A stretch of DNA of 64,000 nucleotides from Sordaria brevicollis (taxonomy: Eukaryota; Ascomycota; Sordariomycetes; Sordariales; Sordariaceae). The notes below the pieces were generated by a model. It was not told the DNA's origin. It ran no database searches and worked only from the letters and a program-made list of their open reading frames with translations. The DNA is taken from assembly GCA_033439795.1 (NCBI GenBank), contig JAUTDP010000013.1:434001-498000 (forward strand), written 5' to 3'. The position numbers and the translations under genes were made by a program. Shown in pieces: positions 11,830-24,699 of the stretch (position 1 is the first letter of the stretch; every line of letters begins with the position of its first letter).

Positions 11830-13561
11830 CGACGAAAAAATTACCGCAATTAAAACCGCTAAATTATTTACTACCGAGAACGCTTAAATAAATGAAATTT
11901 AAAAGAAAAATATATTCGATAAGCTCGTAATCGAGTAAATTAAATTTAATATTACAAATATACTTATTACTCCTAATATAATTATTTAGTAAAACGATAC
12001 TTTTAAGCGTTATTCGTTTAATAATATTATAATCGGTACTTTTAAAGAGAAATAGGATACTTAATTACGCAATATTAATAAATTTAATTTAAAGGATTAT
12101 AATATTCTAAAGGATATAAATAAAGCTATTATATTTTTGTTTTGGAAATTATTAATAAATTCGCTAACGTTTATTATATATTTAATATAGAAAAATTATT
12201 CGGTTTTTTATATACGAGAATTAATACAATCGCGAAATATTAAACTTAATATAATAAGGGTCATTTAACCTTTACTTTTGAAGCTCTAATAACTACGGGT
12301 TAAAATTATTAGGAATAGAATAATAGTAATATTTTATTAACAGATTTTAATATTTTTAAATCTATTATCGAGGATCCCGAAGGTGTATATACTATTTTCG
12401 AAGAAATTAAATTGCGAATTATCTTAATTAAAATTATTTTTTTTAATAATAAGGATATTAAATTATCGCTATTAATTTAAATATTAATTTAGAATAAATA
12501 TACAAATACGTTACTAATTTATTAAAATATTAGAAAAGCGCTAAAATAAATAACAAATATTTTCGTAAGGATTTACGTAAAGAATAAAATAAAAATATAT
12601 TTTTAATACGCTAATCATTAAAAGCCCGCGGAAATAAGGATCCCGACCTCGAACCGGACGATTACGAAACTTTATATTATAAAAATACTATATTATACAA
12701 AAAGAATCATAAACTCTAAACCCAATTTATTATACTACGCTAAATTATTAATTATTTTAATAAAGGAATTTAAAATAATACCCTATTTAATGATAATTAA
12801 AATAATAATTTATCTAATAATAAAAAGGCTTAAAATAATACCCCGTTGAATAAATAACCGTACTAATAAATTAAATATTTCGTACGAATAAAAAAATAAT
12901 TCTTTAATTAAAAGTTACCCTTCCTATCCCTACTTCTTTATTAAATAAAATAAAACTTACTATAATTTAATTAAAAAAAAAAAGGAATTCGCTAAAATTA
13001 AAAATAATTTAATAATTATAAAAATTTAAATTAAAAAATTAAAGGGAATAATAACTACCCGGGACGGCGACGTAACCGATTTATATACTGTAATCGCTAC
13101 CTTAATTAAAAAGAATATTAATCTCTATAAAGAAAATATTAATTTCTATAAGAAGAAGGTTATTTTCCTAACTCCCGAAAAGTTCGAACGCTACGATTAT
13201 ACCGATTATACCGACCGAAACGAAAATAGTAACGAAGGAGGCTATTATAAAGAGACCCCGGCTACCGACTTTTCTATAATTAACCGTAAACGTTTATTAA
13301 TTAAAGAAAAGGACCCGCCCTATTTCTATAACGAAAAGGATAAGGATATTATTACCTTTAATATTTAATATCGCTATATTTTTAATAAATTTAAATTGAA
13401 CGCCGACTATTTTTCTAATAATAAAGCTAAGAAAATATATATCGAAAATTATACTACTAATAAAACTATTTAAAATTTCGAACCCTATTTCGCTAATAAC
13501 CTTTATAATATTAAAACTTTTAATAAATTATTAACTTATTTATATACCGAATATTATAATT
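11830..13561 (+). pseudogene. Gypsy A gag remnant, first part
   Basis: This is RIP-ruined coding sequence. Frame continuity across the Gypsy B insertion supports gag: the reading runs ...FNKLLTYLYTEYYN up to 13561 and resumes after 21234 with YNYKEKVIYKFNNL, later REAG-like LAGKYNRPPN. No single open frame of useful length is left. Confidence 0.6.
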
Positions 13562-13867
13562 TGTTATAGGCCTAGCCGTGACTGCACGTGATTGGCATAT
13601 TGCTATTACGTGCTTGTGCTCGTATAGTAGTCGCTTCCTAAAATATATTACTATATTCGGGATAGTCCCGCCCGTACGGGATATTACGTTATTATTTACC
13701 GCCTATACGGTTAGGGTTACTTGACCGCGCGTAATTAGCGCGTTCTCGTCGCGCCCTATAAAGGGCGGGCTTCCTACGTATACTTTTTTCCTTTCCTCTT
13801 TCTTCCTCTATATAATTATATATATTTATATTTACTACCTACCCTTATATTAATTATCCCTATAATA
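13562..13867 (+). repeat. Gypsy B 5' LTR
   Basis: This 306-nt LTR keeps an unmutated left part (many TG/CA steps) and a GC-rich core with a TATA box (TATAAA, 13757-13762) between CGCGCCC and GGGCGGGC. The right part is RIP-mutated. Confidence 0.92.
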
Positions 13868-14039
13868 ATTAATTACACCTTTAAAATAACGTATTCACGC
13901 GTAATTTTATTTTATTTAAAATAAGTCGCTTATTTCCCGCTCGCTATATACGAACCGTCGAATTAGCGTATTTCCTTTATTATTAAATCCCTTTATTCGG
14001 TTAAATAAAGGAGGGTTTTTATATTTAGTAGATAAAAAG

Positions 14040-16150
14040 ATTTACGACGATTAAGCGATTTTAATTATATTGTTTTTTATATTTTATAATAGTAATAACG
14101 ACCCCGTAGTTTTCTCCTTTAATAATACGTCGAATATTCTCCTTAACGTTCCGGTTCTTAATATTAATTTTATTAATCCTAATAACGCCGTTATTTTAGA
14201 AATTTTGTACGATATTATTAACGGTAATAATAATTTAATTCCCGACGTTAATATCGTTTATATTGCCTTTTACGAATTTGTTTCCGACGAAAATATTAAA
14301 GAGATTTTCGTAAGAGAAAGTCTTTTCGCACTGCCCTAAATGTCTTCATACACTGTGCTATAAAATAAAAATAAGTATAACTTATCCAAGAAAAATCCCC
14401 TCGTATTCAAAAAGGTATAGGAATTTCGCTTATTTTTTTCTCTATGTTCTGGAGGTACACTTAGGGTTAGGCAACATCTAGAATCACTCGGAAAAATAAA
14501 TATATTAAGTTTGCTTTTTATAAAATAAAGTAAATAGCCTTCAAAAACTCTAGTTATAGTGCCCCGTAAGTAGCTTAGCTCAGTACGGTTAGATAGAGAA
14601 AAAAAAGACAAAAATTTCGATATTACTCTTGAAAGGTTAGTTCAAATTTCGGTGGAATTATTAATAAAAGAAACTTCAGCGCAGTGTATAAAGATATTTA
14701 GGGCAGTGCGAAAAGACTTTCTCTTTCGTAAATTTCAACGACGATAAAAAGCCCCGCTTCGTCCTTTATAATTACTTCGATTACGCTTCTTTAATTGTTA
14801 AAGAAGCCGCCTTCGCGTTTATCGCTTAATTATTTGGCTGCGCTTATTAACATTTTCGCGATAATTATATATTTATCCGTAACCGGAATAATAACTTTAT
14901 TAATTAATTCGATATAATTTTTATCGATTTTAAAAACTTTTAAGCGTTATATATTATTTTTTAAAAGGAATATTTTAATTTTAAGATTTAATATAGTAAA
15001 TTTAATATTTAAACCGCCGTTATATTTTTTAGCCCTAGTAATTTTAATCCTACCGTTTTGGGCGTTAATAATATTTATAAGTAGACGGTCGCCGACCCCC
15101 CCGTTTTTACCGGTTTCGAAAAGGATTCCGCTAAATGTATTCGTATTTTCCGTTTTTAGTATATAATTATTTAAATTTAATAGATTTACGATTTAATATT
15201 ATTTTAGGACGAGCGTTAGAAGATTTTACGTATGGTTATACTATTTAGCCCCGATTTTAAATCCGGTATTAACGATTTTATTAAGATTATTATAACCGAG
15301 AATAATAAGGATATTTAGGAGTAGAAGACGGGCGCCGAATTTATATAATATTTAATTAAACGTTTCGAAATAATTAATATTAAATAGGATGTTTAATATC
15401 GTTTGATTGAGTATTATTAATTTAATAAGAATTTTACCGACTTCGAAATAGAATTAACGTTTTTAATAATTATTTACGGTTTAATTAAAGTTTAAAAGGT
15501 CGAGTATTTAAGGAATAAAGTCTCTAAATATATTTATAATATTGGCGCTTATTGTAAGCCCCTTATTAATAACGCCTAGGATAAGTAATTGGAGATATAT
15601 TGTAAAATCGTTTACGTTTAGGATAATACCGATTATTACGCCCGTATAGCCTATAGTATCTTTAGTAATGCCCTTAATAATAACGTTAATATTAATTTTA
15701 ATAGTAATTTTAATTCCGTTGTTAATAGCTTTAATTCTATTTTTAATTTTAATAACCGTATTATTAATTAGGGCGGTAATAAAATAGATTTTAACGTTAT
15801 TAATTTTATTGGTATTATTTATTTTAATATATTAGATTAATATATATATAATAGTTTTTATCGTCGCTACGGCTAATTTGGCTATTTAATTAAAGATTAT
15901 TTTCGTTCCGTTAATTACGGTCTTTAAAGCCTTATTAATAAAAATAACCGTTGTAATAGTAATTATAGTCGTAGTAAAAATAATAATAGTAATAATAATA
16001 ATATTATTAATATTCGTAGCGTTAATGCCCCCGCTATTAACCTAGTTCCCGCCCCGGTTATTAATTTAGTTCCCGTTTAGCCCGCTAAGTAAATTATTAG
16101 CGGCGAGTATTATAATAATTAAGGAAATGCCTAACCTTTATATATAGTCG
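14040..16150 (+). pseudogene. Gypsy B gag remnant with zinc-knuckle relic
   Basis: Plus-strand frames around 14070-14310 and 14731-16150 join across the MITE into one gag reading (KEIFV / NFNDDKKPRFV). Near 15850-15905 the chain FYRRYGQFGYLIKDYF is a CCHC zinc knuckle in which Cys and His codons became Tyr or Arg through C-to-T or G-to-A changes. The open stretch 14070-14339 is only a surviving fragment of this gag and not a gene. Confidence 0.75.
14313..14724. mobile_element. 412-bp MITE-like element inside gag of Gypsy B
   Basis: Terminal inverted repeats of about 45 bp start AGAGAAAGTCTTTTCGCACT at 14313 and appear as the reverse complement ending at 14724. They differ by a few transitions only. 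The flanks TTCGTA (14307-14312 and 14725-14730) form a 6-bp target-site duplication. Removing the element plus one copy restores the gag reading. The interior has normal base composition with intact CpA/TpG, unlike everything around it. It encodes nothing recognisable, so it is non-autonomous. I cannot assign the superfamily: 6-bp duplications fit hAT-like elements, but the ends lack the usual hAT start. Confidence 0.85.
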
Positions 16151-16289
16151 CGTATAAAGGCCCGAATTAATATTATTAAAGAAGTAAATTTTAAACTATA
16201 GGTTAAAGGATTTGGAGGAAATACGAATTTAATCTTTAAATAATTCTATATCCTTAAATTTAATACTTTTATTATTTTATATATATATT

Positions 16290-18880
16290 AGATCGCGCAA
16301 AAATTATTATATTATTTTAGTAAATAGCGGTTATTTTATTTACGCTTTTTTAAATTCTTTATTTATAAAAAAAAATAATTTCCCGCGTTTTAAACTTTTA
16401 CGATTAAAGAAATTAATCTTTATTAATAAAATTATTAAAAATATTATTTTTAAAGGAGTCCGCGTTTAATTTTATATTAGTTTTTATATAGAGATTATTA
16501 CCTTTTTCGTTTATAATATTTTTAAAAATTATTCTATTATTTTCGATTTCCTATAAATATAATATTATCGGTTTAAAATTAATTATAATAATTATACTGT
16601 CCGCTTTATTTAGTACCGTAGCCGCTACTTCCCTTTAAATTTTTTTAATAAGTAGATTATTATATTTAAAAGCTTTATTAATTGTATTATAATAGTAGTT
16701 ATTTGCCTATTATTACGATTAAACACCCCAATTTTAACTCCGCCGCCGCTTCTACTCCTTAAATCCTTTAGGATAATTTTACGATTAGAGTCCGTTTTTT
16801 AAATTACCTTACGAATAATATTAATCCTTAAATTATTATTTTCTTCCCCGACCCTTAAGAATAAATTTACTTTAACTCCTTCCCCAATTTTTAAAATTGA
16901 GTAATATAATAATTTTCCGTATTATATTAATAACCCTATAAAGGCTCTAATCGCTAATCGAACCGGGATTAAGGTATAAGGAATCTCCGGTACGGTTGCC
17001 CTTTTCGTTAAAATTAAAAGCCCTGCGGTTTACGAATTATATATTCATTTAAATAACTATTATATTTCTATTAGAATAGTACGCCCGATATAATTACGAT
17101 ATTTTATACGTATTAATAATATATTTAATACGGCCGATATTAAAGAGTTTAATGCTATTACGTTTAATTATATATATAAGAAATAGAATTTTAAGCCTTT
17201 AATTATTAATTACGCCGCGTTGGAACGGTTATTTGCAATTTCGGAATTAATAGACGTCGAAGAATTAATAAAGGATATAATAAATAATATTATAAACGGT
17301 AAAAGGGAATAGTATAAATACTTTTTACTATTATTTATTTATCCGTTCGTCGATATAATAGCCGGTAATATTAATTCCGATAAGGATAAGGAAGCCGTTG
17401 CTTTAGTAAAAATATTGAATTTAATAGGGGATTTTAACCGGGATATTTTTATATATAAAGAGGTTTTTAAATAAATTTACGTTGTTAAAATTATCGAAGA
17501 GGATATAAAGATTTTTTTAGAAAAGAGTAATAAATTTATTAAGTCCGACGACGAAGTTAAAGTTAAGGTTTTAATTAAATATTATAAGAATATTAAGGCT
17601 TTCCTTCCTCGTTTAGTAGAAGAAGTTCCGCCGTATTATATTTATAATTATAAAATCGAATTATTATTAGGATAATAACCGTTTAATATAAAGCCCCGAC
17701 GTATTACGCTTATTAAAGTAATTATAATTAAAAAGTAAATTAATATTAATTTTTAAAAGAAGTTTATTTAGCCTTCTTAATCCGCTATTACGGCCTTTAT
17801 CCTTTTTATTAAGAAATTTAACGGCGGAGTCCGTATTTACGTCGATTATTATAATATTAATAACGTTATTATAAAATCCTGCTATTTATTATTATTAATT
17901 AAAAAAATATTCGATACTATTTATAAAGCGAAAATTTTTATTAAATTCGACGTTATTATTACGTTTAATCGTATTTGGGTTAAAGAAAGATACGAATAAT
18001 TTACGGCGTTTATTACCCGTTTCGGCCTTTTCGAATTAATAGTTTACTTATTCGGTCTATAGGGCGTATTAAAGACGTTTTAGAATTATATTAATAATAT
18101 ATTTTATAATATTTTAAACGTTTATACTATTATTTATTTAAATAATATTTTAGTATATTTCGATAACGAAGAAGATTACGTTCGTTACGTTACGGAAGTC
18201 TTAAATTATATAATTAAAGTAAACTTCTAATTCGATATTAATAAATACAAATTTTATATTACCCGTACGAAATATTTAGGTTTAATTATTATTTTTAATA
18301 ATTTTAAAATAAACCCCGAAAAGGTTATTATAATTATTATTTAAGAGGTTCTAAATTTTAAGCGCTCCCTTTAACGTTTCTTAAATTTTATAAATTTTTA
18401 CTAACGATTTATTAAATATTTTTCTATTATTGTAGGATTATTATACGAATTTACGAAGAAGGATATAAATAAAATAATATAAATATAAACCGAATAGTAT
18501 TAAAAATCGTTCGACGCCTTTAAGAAAATATTTATTACGGGTCCCGTTTTGCGAATTTATAATTAATCTAAATAAATAATCGTCGAAACCGACGCTTCTA
18601 ATTAGGTATACGGCGGTATTTTTTCGTAATATAACGACGAAGGTATTTTACGTTTAATTATTTACTTTAGCCAACGGTATATAACGGCCGAAAGTAATTA
18701 CGATATTTATAATAAAGAATTATTTATTATTATTAAAGTATTAAAGGAATAGAAATTAAAATTCGAAAACGTATAATAACTTTTCGAAGTATTAACGGAT
18801 TATAAAATTTTAAAAATATTTACCGTTAATAAATAACTCTCCTTTTAGTATATACGGTAATTTTAATTTTTATTATAATT
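16290..18880 (+). pseudogene. Gypsy B protease, reverse transcriptase and RNase H remnants
   Basis: The protease relic near 16310 reads LVNSGYFIYAF, where an active copy has (V/I)DSG. The reverse transcriptase covers about 17650-18400. Its catalytic YLDD is now YLNN at 18135-18146 followed by ILVYF. RNase H follows with a relic of the TDA-S-GVGG start near 18570-18610 and ESNYDIYNKELF near 18690. Stop codons are spread throughout. Confidence 0.8.
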
Positions 18881-19399
18881 TAATTTTATAATTAAATATC
18901 AACCGGGTTCCCTTTAAGTCCGATTTAATACCTTTAATTATAAATTAAAGGATATTCCCTACGAAGGAGATAAATATTTATTCGCCTATAATAAAGTATT
19001 TCTCGATTAGAATATATTTATTAATAGGGTTTAAATATTAAATAATATAAAAGCGGAAGCGGATTCCGAAATTAATATAAGTACGTAATATTTTTATAAT
19101 TTAGAAGTCTTTAACGAGAAATTTATAAATAATTTTATTATTAAATTTTATAAAAAATCCGTCTTTTTTATAGACTTTTTAATTTATTTTTAGGACTTTG
19201 AACGCCGTATTTAATTTAAAGAAGTATAAAAATAAATAATAAAGATTACGTTTATAAAGTACCGAATAGTATAAGGGCGAGCCTATTACTATAATACTAT
19301 TATCGTTAATTTAAAAGATATAGAATTATAATTTTAATTAATCCGCTGTATTTATAACGCCCTTTCTATTAATTACTTAAATCGCGAGAAAATTTTCTA

Positions 19400-20420
19400 T
19401 TTATTATTTTATTCGTACTTTTAATTAAAAATATATTAATCGGTTTATATTTATTATAAAGTATATTTTTAATATATTAAGATTAAACCGTTATACTATT
19501 CCTTTTATAAATTATTAAAATTATTAAACGTCTTTTTTACCGTTTAGAAGGAGATTTTTATCGATTACGTTACCCCTTTTACTTTATATTTACGTTACGG
19601 CTAAAAATTTAAATACGTTATTATAATAATTAATTATTTTATTAAAATACGCTATTATATCCCTTATAAAATTTTTATTACCGAAGAATTAGCCGAATAT
19701 TTTATCGAACGGGTATATAATTTATATAGCTTCCCCAATTCTATTATTTTTAACCGCGGTATTTAATTTATTTCGATATTTTAATACGCTTTATTAATAC
19801 GGTTAAAGGTTATATTAAAATTATCTTCCGCTTTTTATTTAATAATAAATAATTAAATTAAATATATTAACGCAAAAATAGAACGGTATTTAAAGATATA
19901 TATTATTTGGGTATAAAATAATTAAGTCGATTAATTATTATTCGCGGAATTTATTAATAATAATTAAATTTCCAAAATAATTAGTATTTCCCCCTTTTTT
20001 ATTAATTATAATTTTAACCCCCGTATAGGCGTTAAATTAACGGTACTTTATCCCCCCGAAATTTCGGTAATATAGTAGAAAGAATATTTTAAAGCTTATA
20101 AAATCGTTAATCGTTTTAAAGAAATATTCGATTACGTTATAATAAACGCCCGAAAAGCTTAATAACGTTATAAAAATAATATTAATACCCGATAATTAAA
20201 CGCCCCAGTATATAAATTAAGAGATTGGGTTTTATTCGATATTATTAATTTCAATTCCGGCCGCCTTTATATTAAATTAGTACCGCTTTTCGAAAAACCT
20301 TTTATAATTATTAATATTAATACCTATACCGTTATATTCAAATTCCCTAGTAATATAAAATATAATCCTACCTTTTACGTTAATAAAGTTAAACGTTAAT
20401 TAAATAATAAATTATTAAAA
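19400..20420 (+). pseudogene. Gypsy B integrase remnant
   Basis: Frames on the plus strand keep the Gypsy integrase order. A YGQKFKYVIIIINYFIKIRYY core has lost the first catalytic Asp (VVVDRL became IIINYF). It continues with EELAEYFIERVYNLY, FNRGI*FISIF (from SDRGTQFVSTF) and ERYLKIYIIWV. The C-terminal segment near 20020 has the YPPE motif. It is inactive. Confidence 0.8.
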
Positions 20421-20928
20421 TAATTATAATTAAATAAAAATATATAAACGAATTATAATCGGACTTTAAAGTATATTAACGACAGTAAAGAGTAGATTAA
20501 ATAGGAATTTATTAAAATCGACGGCTATAAGAAGGAGGGCCGTTTTTAAAAATATTATATTATATAAGCATTTTTTTACACCCCTAATTAATAATTAAAA
20601 AATAACGTTTTAATATATCCGGAATATATACGCCAATTCTACGAGGAAAATTTAAATACCCTAATACTACCGTAATAATTCGAAGAAGAGAGGAAACGGA
20701 GGAAGTAAGAGGTATAGGAAGCCCGGGAGGCGGGAAGAATATAAGAAGATACGGTTATAACGCTAAAAGAGGCCCCGGAAACGGAAATAGAAATATAGTA
20801 GGAAGAATACGGTAAGAGGAAAAGGTTACTATATTTAAAAATAGCGGCTATAAAGACTTTTTTAATAAAGATTTTAATTATTTTATATAATAATAATTAA
20901 TTATATAACTTCTTTTAAAGGGAGGTAA

Positions 20929-21234
20929 TATTATAGGCCTAGCCGTAATTATACGTAATTGGTATATTATTATTACGTATTTATACTCGTATAATAATCG
21001 CTTCTTAAGACGTATTATTATATTCGGGATAGTCCCGCCCGTATAGGATATTACGTTACTATTTACTGCCTATACGGTTAGGGTCACCTGACCGCGTATA
21101 ATTAGCGCGTTCCCGTCGCGCCCTATAAAGGGCGGGCCTCCCACGTACACTTTCTTCCTTTCCTCTTTCTTCCTCTATATAATTATACATATCTATATCT
21201 ACTACCTACCCTTGTATTGACTGTCCCTGTAATA
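20929..21234 (+). repeat. Gypsy B 3' LTR
   Basis: This is the 306-nt partner of 13562-13867. Its left third is strongly RIP-mutated while the right two thirds are nearly intact. The 5' LTR shows the reverse pattern. Confidence 0.92.
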
Positions 21235-23640
21235 TAATTATAATTATAAAGAGAAAGTTATTTATAAATTTAATAATTTAAAATTCGAAATAAACGGTGA
21301 TTTTTAGGAATTCTATAATAAATTCGTTCGCCTAGCCGGAAAATATAATCGCCCGCCTAATTTATAAAAATAAAAATTCAATTAGAAATTCCCCGGTAAT
21401 ATTTAAAATACCCTTTTTTAAGGATATAAATAAGAGGATATAACCTTTAATTAATATATTTTAATAATTGAGAAGGCGGTTAAAATTAATTAACGTATTT
21501 TTTATAATAATAAAATTAAAAAGGATAATAAAAAAAAGGATAAAAATACCTCCTCTTTTTCGAACTTATTTAATAAAATTTAAAATTTTAATACTTCTAA
21601 TAAGAATTCTAATAATATTATTAATAGTAATATTAATACTAATAACGGTAATTAAAGTAATTCCTATCGCGCCCCCGATATAATTCGTAAAGAAGCCTAT
21701 AAATTATTCGAAGAAAATAAATATTTCGTATATAAAGAAATTAAATACTATTTTTATAATTATTTTAATTACTATAATAATAACCCCAATTATATTAACG
21801 AATTCGTCGATTATTATAATTGTAAAAATAAAGAAAACGATAAATTAACCGATAATAAAGTAGAAAATTAATTACCTTAAAAATATTAAATTCCCTCCTA
21901 AGGATTGTATTAATAAATATTTATTTTAGAAAAAACCTAAAAAAAATACTACCGGAAAAAATAAAAATAAATAAAAGATTTTTAAAAGACTATTTAAATA
22001 AATTAGCCTTAATTATATCTTATATTATAATAAATAATAATAAAAAAACCTTATTTACAAACGATATATTTATTAATTCGGGAGTAAATAGTAATATCTT
22101 TATAAATAAGGATTTTATAAATAATATAATAAAATAAAAAATAAAAAAATTATATAAATTCTAACTTTACGCCGTAGGAAGTTATACCGGATAATATAAT
22201 AAAACGATCGATTAATATTTAAAAGGACCGATTAAGGTACAAAATTAAAAATTTAATAAAGAAGTAATAATTATCGTTAATTCGGGCTACGACGTTATTT
22301 TAGGTAAATATTAATTAAAGAAATATAAAATCTTGATAGATATTGTTAATATTAAATTAATTTTCGATAAAATAATTATTATTTTCTTAATATTTAATAA
22401 ACGGATTTTCGAATTCGAAGCTTTCGCCGATATAATTCCCTTATTATCGCTTTTAACGAAATACGGCTAATCGATCGAATTCTTCGAAGAATTTAAAGAA
22501 AGACCCGTTCGATTAGGAGAGGACGAAAATTTAATAAAGATAGAATGCGAATTAATAAATTAACGCGCCCTATGATGGGAAAACGATAATATAATACCTA
22601 CGCGACGAAAATATATCGAAATATTCGAAACTGAACGAAAAAATAATCTTTATTAAAAAGAAAATACGCATAGCTAATACCGATTAAAACTCAACGGCGT
22701 AAAATAATATAAATATTATAATGACTTCGCTGTTATTAATATTAACGCTTTTTTTATATTTATTAAACGAGAATATATAAAAATTATTAGCCTTTATAAA
22801 TTTGACCGATTTATTAACGACCGAAAAAAATAAACTTTTATTAAAAATAAAATAAAATTATATAAACGAATTAAAAAAGAAATTTTTAAATATATTTATA
22901 AATATTTAAACGTATTTAATAAAAAGGAATTTAATATTTTACCGGATTATTATACTAATAATTATAAAATCGATTTAATGGACGGTATAAAATTAAAGGA
23001 TTTTAATTATAACTTATTATATAAAATATTAATTAACGAATTAAAGGCTTATCGAAAGTATAGAAATAAAATATTAATTGAAGGGTTTATCGAAAGTAAT
23101 TTAATATTATTAGCGGCGCCTATCCTTTTTATACCTAAAGTTAACGGTAAATTAAAATTCTATATAAATTATTAGAAATTTAACGCTATTATTCGAAAAA
23201 ATAAATACCTATTACCCTTTATCGACGAAATTATCGCCCGAATTAATTAGGTAAAAATTTTTTCGAAAATAAATATCCAATAAATATTCTATTAAATACG
23301 TATATACCCGGATAACGAAGAATTAATAATATTCCGAATAAAATATAACGTTTATAAATATAAAGTCCTACTTTTCGGATTAATTAACGGTCCGTTTACC
23401 TTTTTACGGTATATTAACAAAATTTTAATAAAATATTTTAACGATTTTTATAATATATATATTAATAATATTCTTATCTTTTCGAATAATTTAGAAAAAT
23501 ATAAAATCTATATTAAAAAGGTATTAGCGAGGTTAAAAGCGGCCGGCTTATAGGCGGATTTAAATAAATACGAATTTTATATTAAGAAGATTAAATTCCT
23601 AAATTTTATTATTAAAATTAATAACGTATTAATAAACTTC
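21235..23640 (+). pseudogene. Gypsy A end of gag, protease and reverse transcriptase remnants
   Basis: After the Gypsy B insertion, gag resumes at 21235. The protease relic near 22060-22120 reads INSGVNSNIFINK (active form DSGANxNFI). The reverse transcriptase starts near 22930; the open stretch 22978-23175 gives MDGIKLKDFNYN then LAAPILFIPKVNGKLKFYIN, matching the typical SPAGAPILFVPKKDGKLR(L)CVDY start. The catalytic YIDD is YINN at 23458-23469, followed by ILIFSNN. Confidence 0.85.
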
Positions 23641-23996
23641 TAAAAGATCGTAATTGTAAAGGATTGATAAATTTTAACGAATATATAAGGGATATAATCT
23701 TTTTTAAATTTTTATAACTTCTATAGGCGTTTTATTAAGGATTATAATCGAATAACAATATTTTTAATAATTATAATTAAGAAAGGAAAAGTCTTTAATT
23801 AAAATAAAGATTATTAAATTACGTTTAAAGAATTTAAAAGTCGTTTATTATTAGCGCTTATCTTAACCTATTTCTAATACGAACGTCTAATATATATAGA
23901 GATGGACGTATTTAATAAAATAATAACTAGTATACTATTATAATTAATTAATAATAAATAGTAATCGATTACCTTTTATTTAAAAATAATATACGG
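23641..23996 (+). pseudogene. Gypsy A RNase H remnant, first part
   Basis: RNase H is cut by Gypsy C after KIIYG (the target-site duplication TACGG encodes part of this). It continues from 31356 with VEYNYFIYNKKLIIIIRTL and later ENSVADVLLRK near 31600, the end of a Gypsy RNase H (ENTVADALSRR type). Joining the halves keeps the frame, which confirms the nesting order. Confidence 0.8.
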
Positions 23997-24291
23997 TGTT
24001 ATAGGCTTAGCCTAGTAATTGTACGTAACTTGGTTACGTGCCTGTGCCAAGGTTATAATTATTGCTGAGATAATTATAACCTTGCTCGGCTGGCCCGCCG
24101 CCGCGGTCGTATAGTAATACGGTCGCGGTCTTAATTATATAACTACGCGCGCCCTATGCACGTATAGTTTATACGCCGTACCCTTATAAGGGTAGCCACC
24201 TGCGTACAACTTCGCTCCCTTTCTTCTTTTCTTTCTTCGTATAATATTATATATCTTATTCTATTTATTTTAATCGTATTTACCCGTAATA
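23997..24291 (+). repeat. Gypsy C 5' LTR
   Basis: This 295-nt LTR has a left half rich in intact TG/CA steps and a GC-rich core (GCCCGCCGCCGCGGTCG). A likely promoter element CTTATAAGGG lies near 24180. The right end is RIP-mutated. Confidence 0.92.
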
Positions 24292-24699
24292 ATATATTAT
24301 ACCTTATTATTACGTTTATAACGTATAATTTTCGATTATTTAAATATATTAAAATCGCTTTATTTATAAATTACTAAGCCTAATATTTTCTTTTTTTTTA
24401 ATAATTAGGGTAATTTCCTTCGTTATAATAACTTCGACCGTTAATTATTTATTAGAGCCGTATCCCTTTATTTAAAGAATAAAGGTAGTTTTTTTTTTAT
24501 TTAATAGATAAAGGTAAACGCCGCGTCTTTTTTTCTCTTTTTATTTTTAAAATCGTTTTATAAATTGTAAATTTTCTCTCCGTTCGTTAATATTTAATAT
24601 AAGTAGTAATAGCGATCTTACGTACTTTTTAGGAAGCGACGATAAATTCCCTACGATTTTTCGCTCTTTAAATATTAATAAACTATTTATAATAAACGA

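Larger units (their letters stand above)
13562..21234 (+). mobile_element. Gypsy B: Ty3/Gypsy element inserted in gag of Gypsy A
   Basis: LTRs of 306 nt at 13562-13867 and 20929-21234 begin TGTTATAGGC and end CTGTAATA. The target-site duplication TAATT is perfect (13557-13561 and 21235-21239). A polypurine tract AAAGGGAGGTAA precedes the right LTR, giving plus orientation. Domain remnants lie in Gypsy order: gag, protease, reverse transcriptase, RNase H, integrase. A 412-bp MITE-like element interrupts gag. Its LTR start and layout resemble those of Gypsy C, so the two are related families. Confidence 0.92.

Noticed and set aside
14070..14339. small gene of 89 codons in the AT-rich block
   Set aside because: It is a surviving piece of the Gypsy B gag and runs into the MITE-like element.
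22978..23175. 65-codon gene with an RT-like sequence
   Set aside because: It is the start of the RIP-ruined Gypsy A reverse transcriptase, with stops on both sides.
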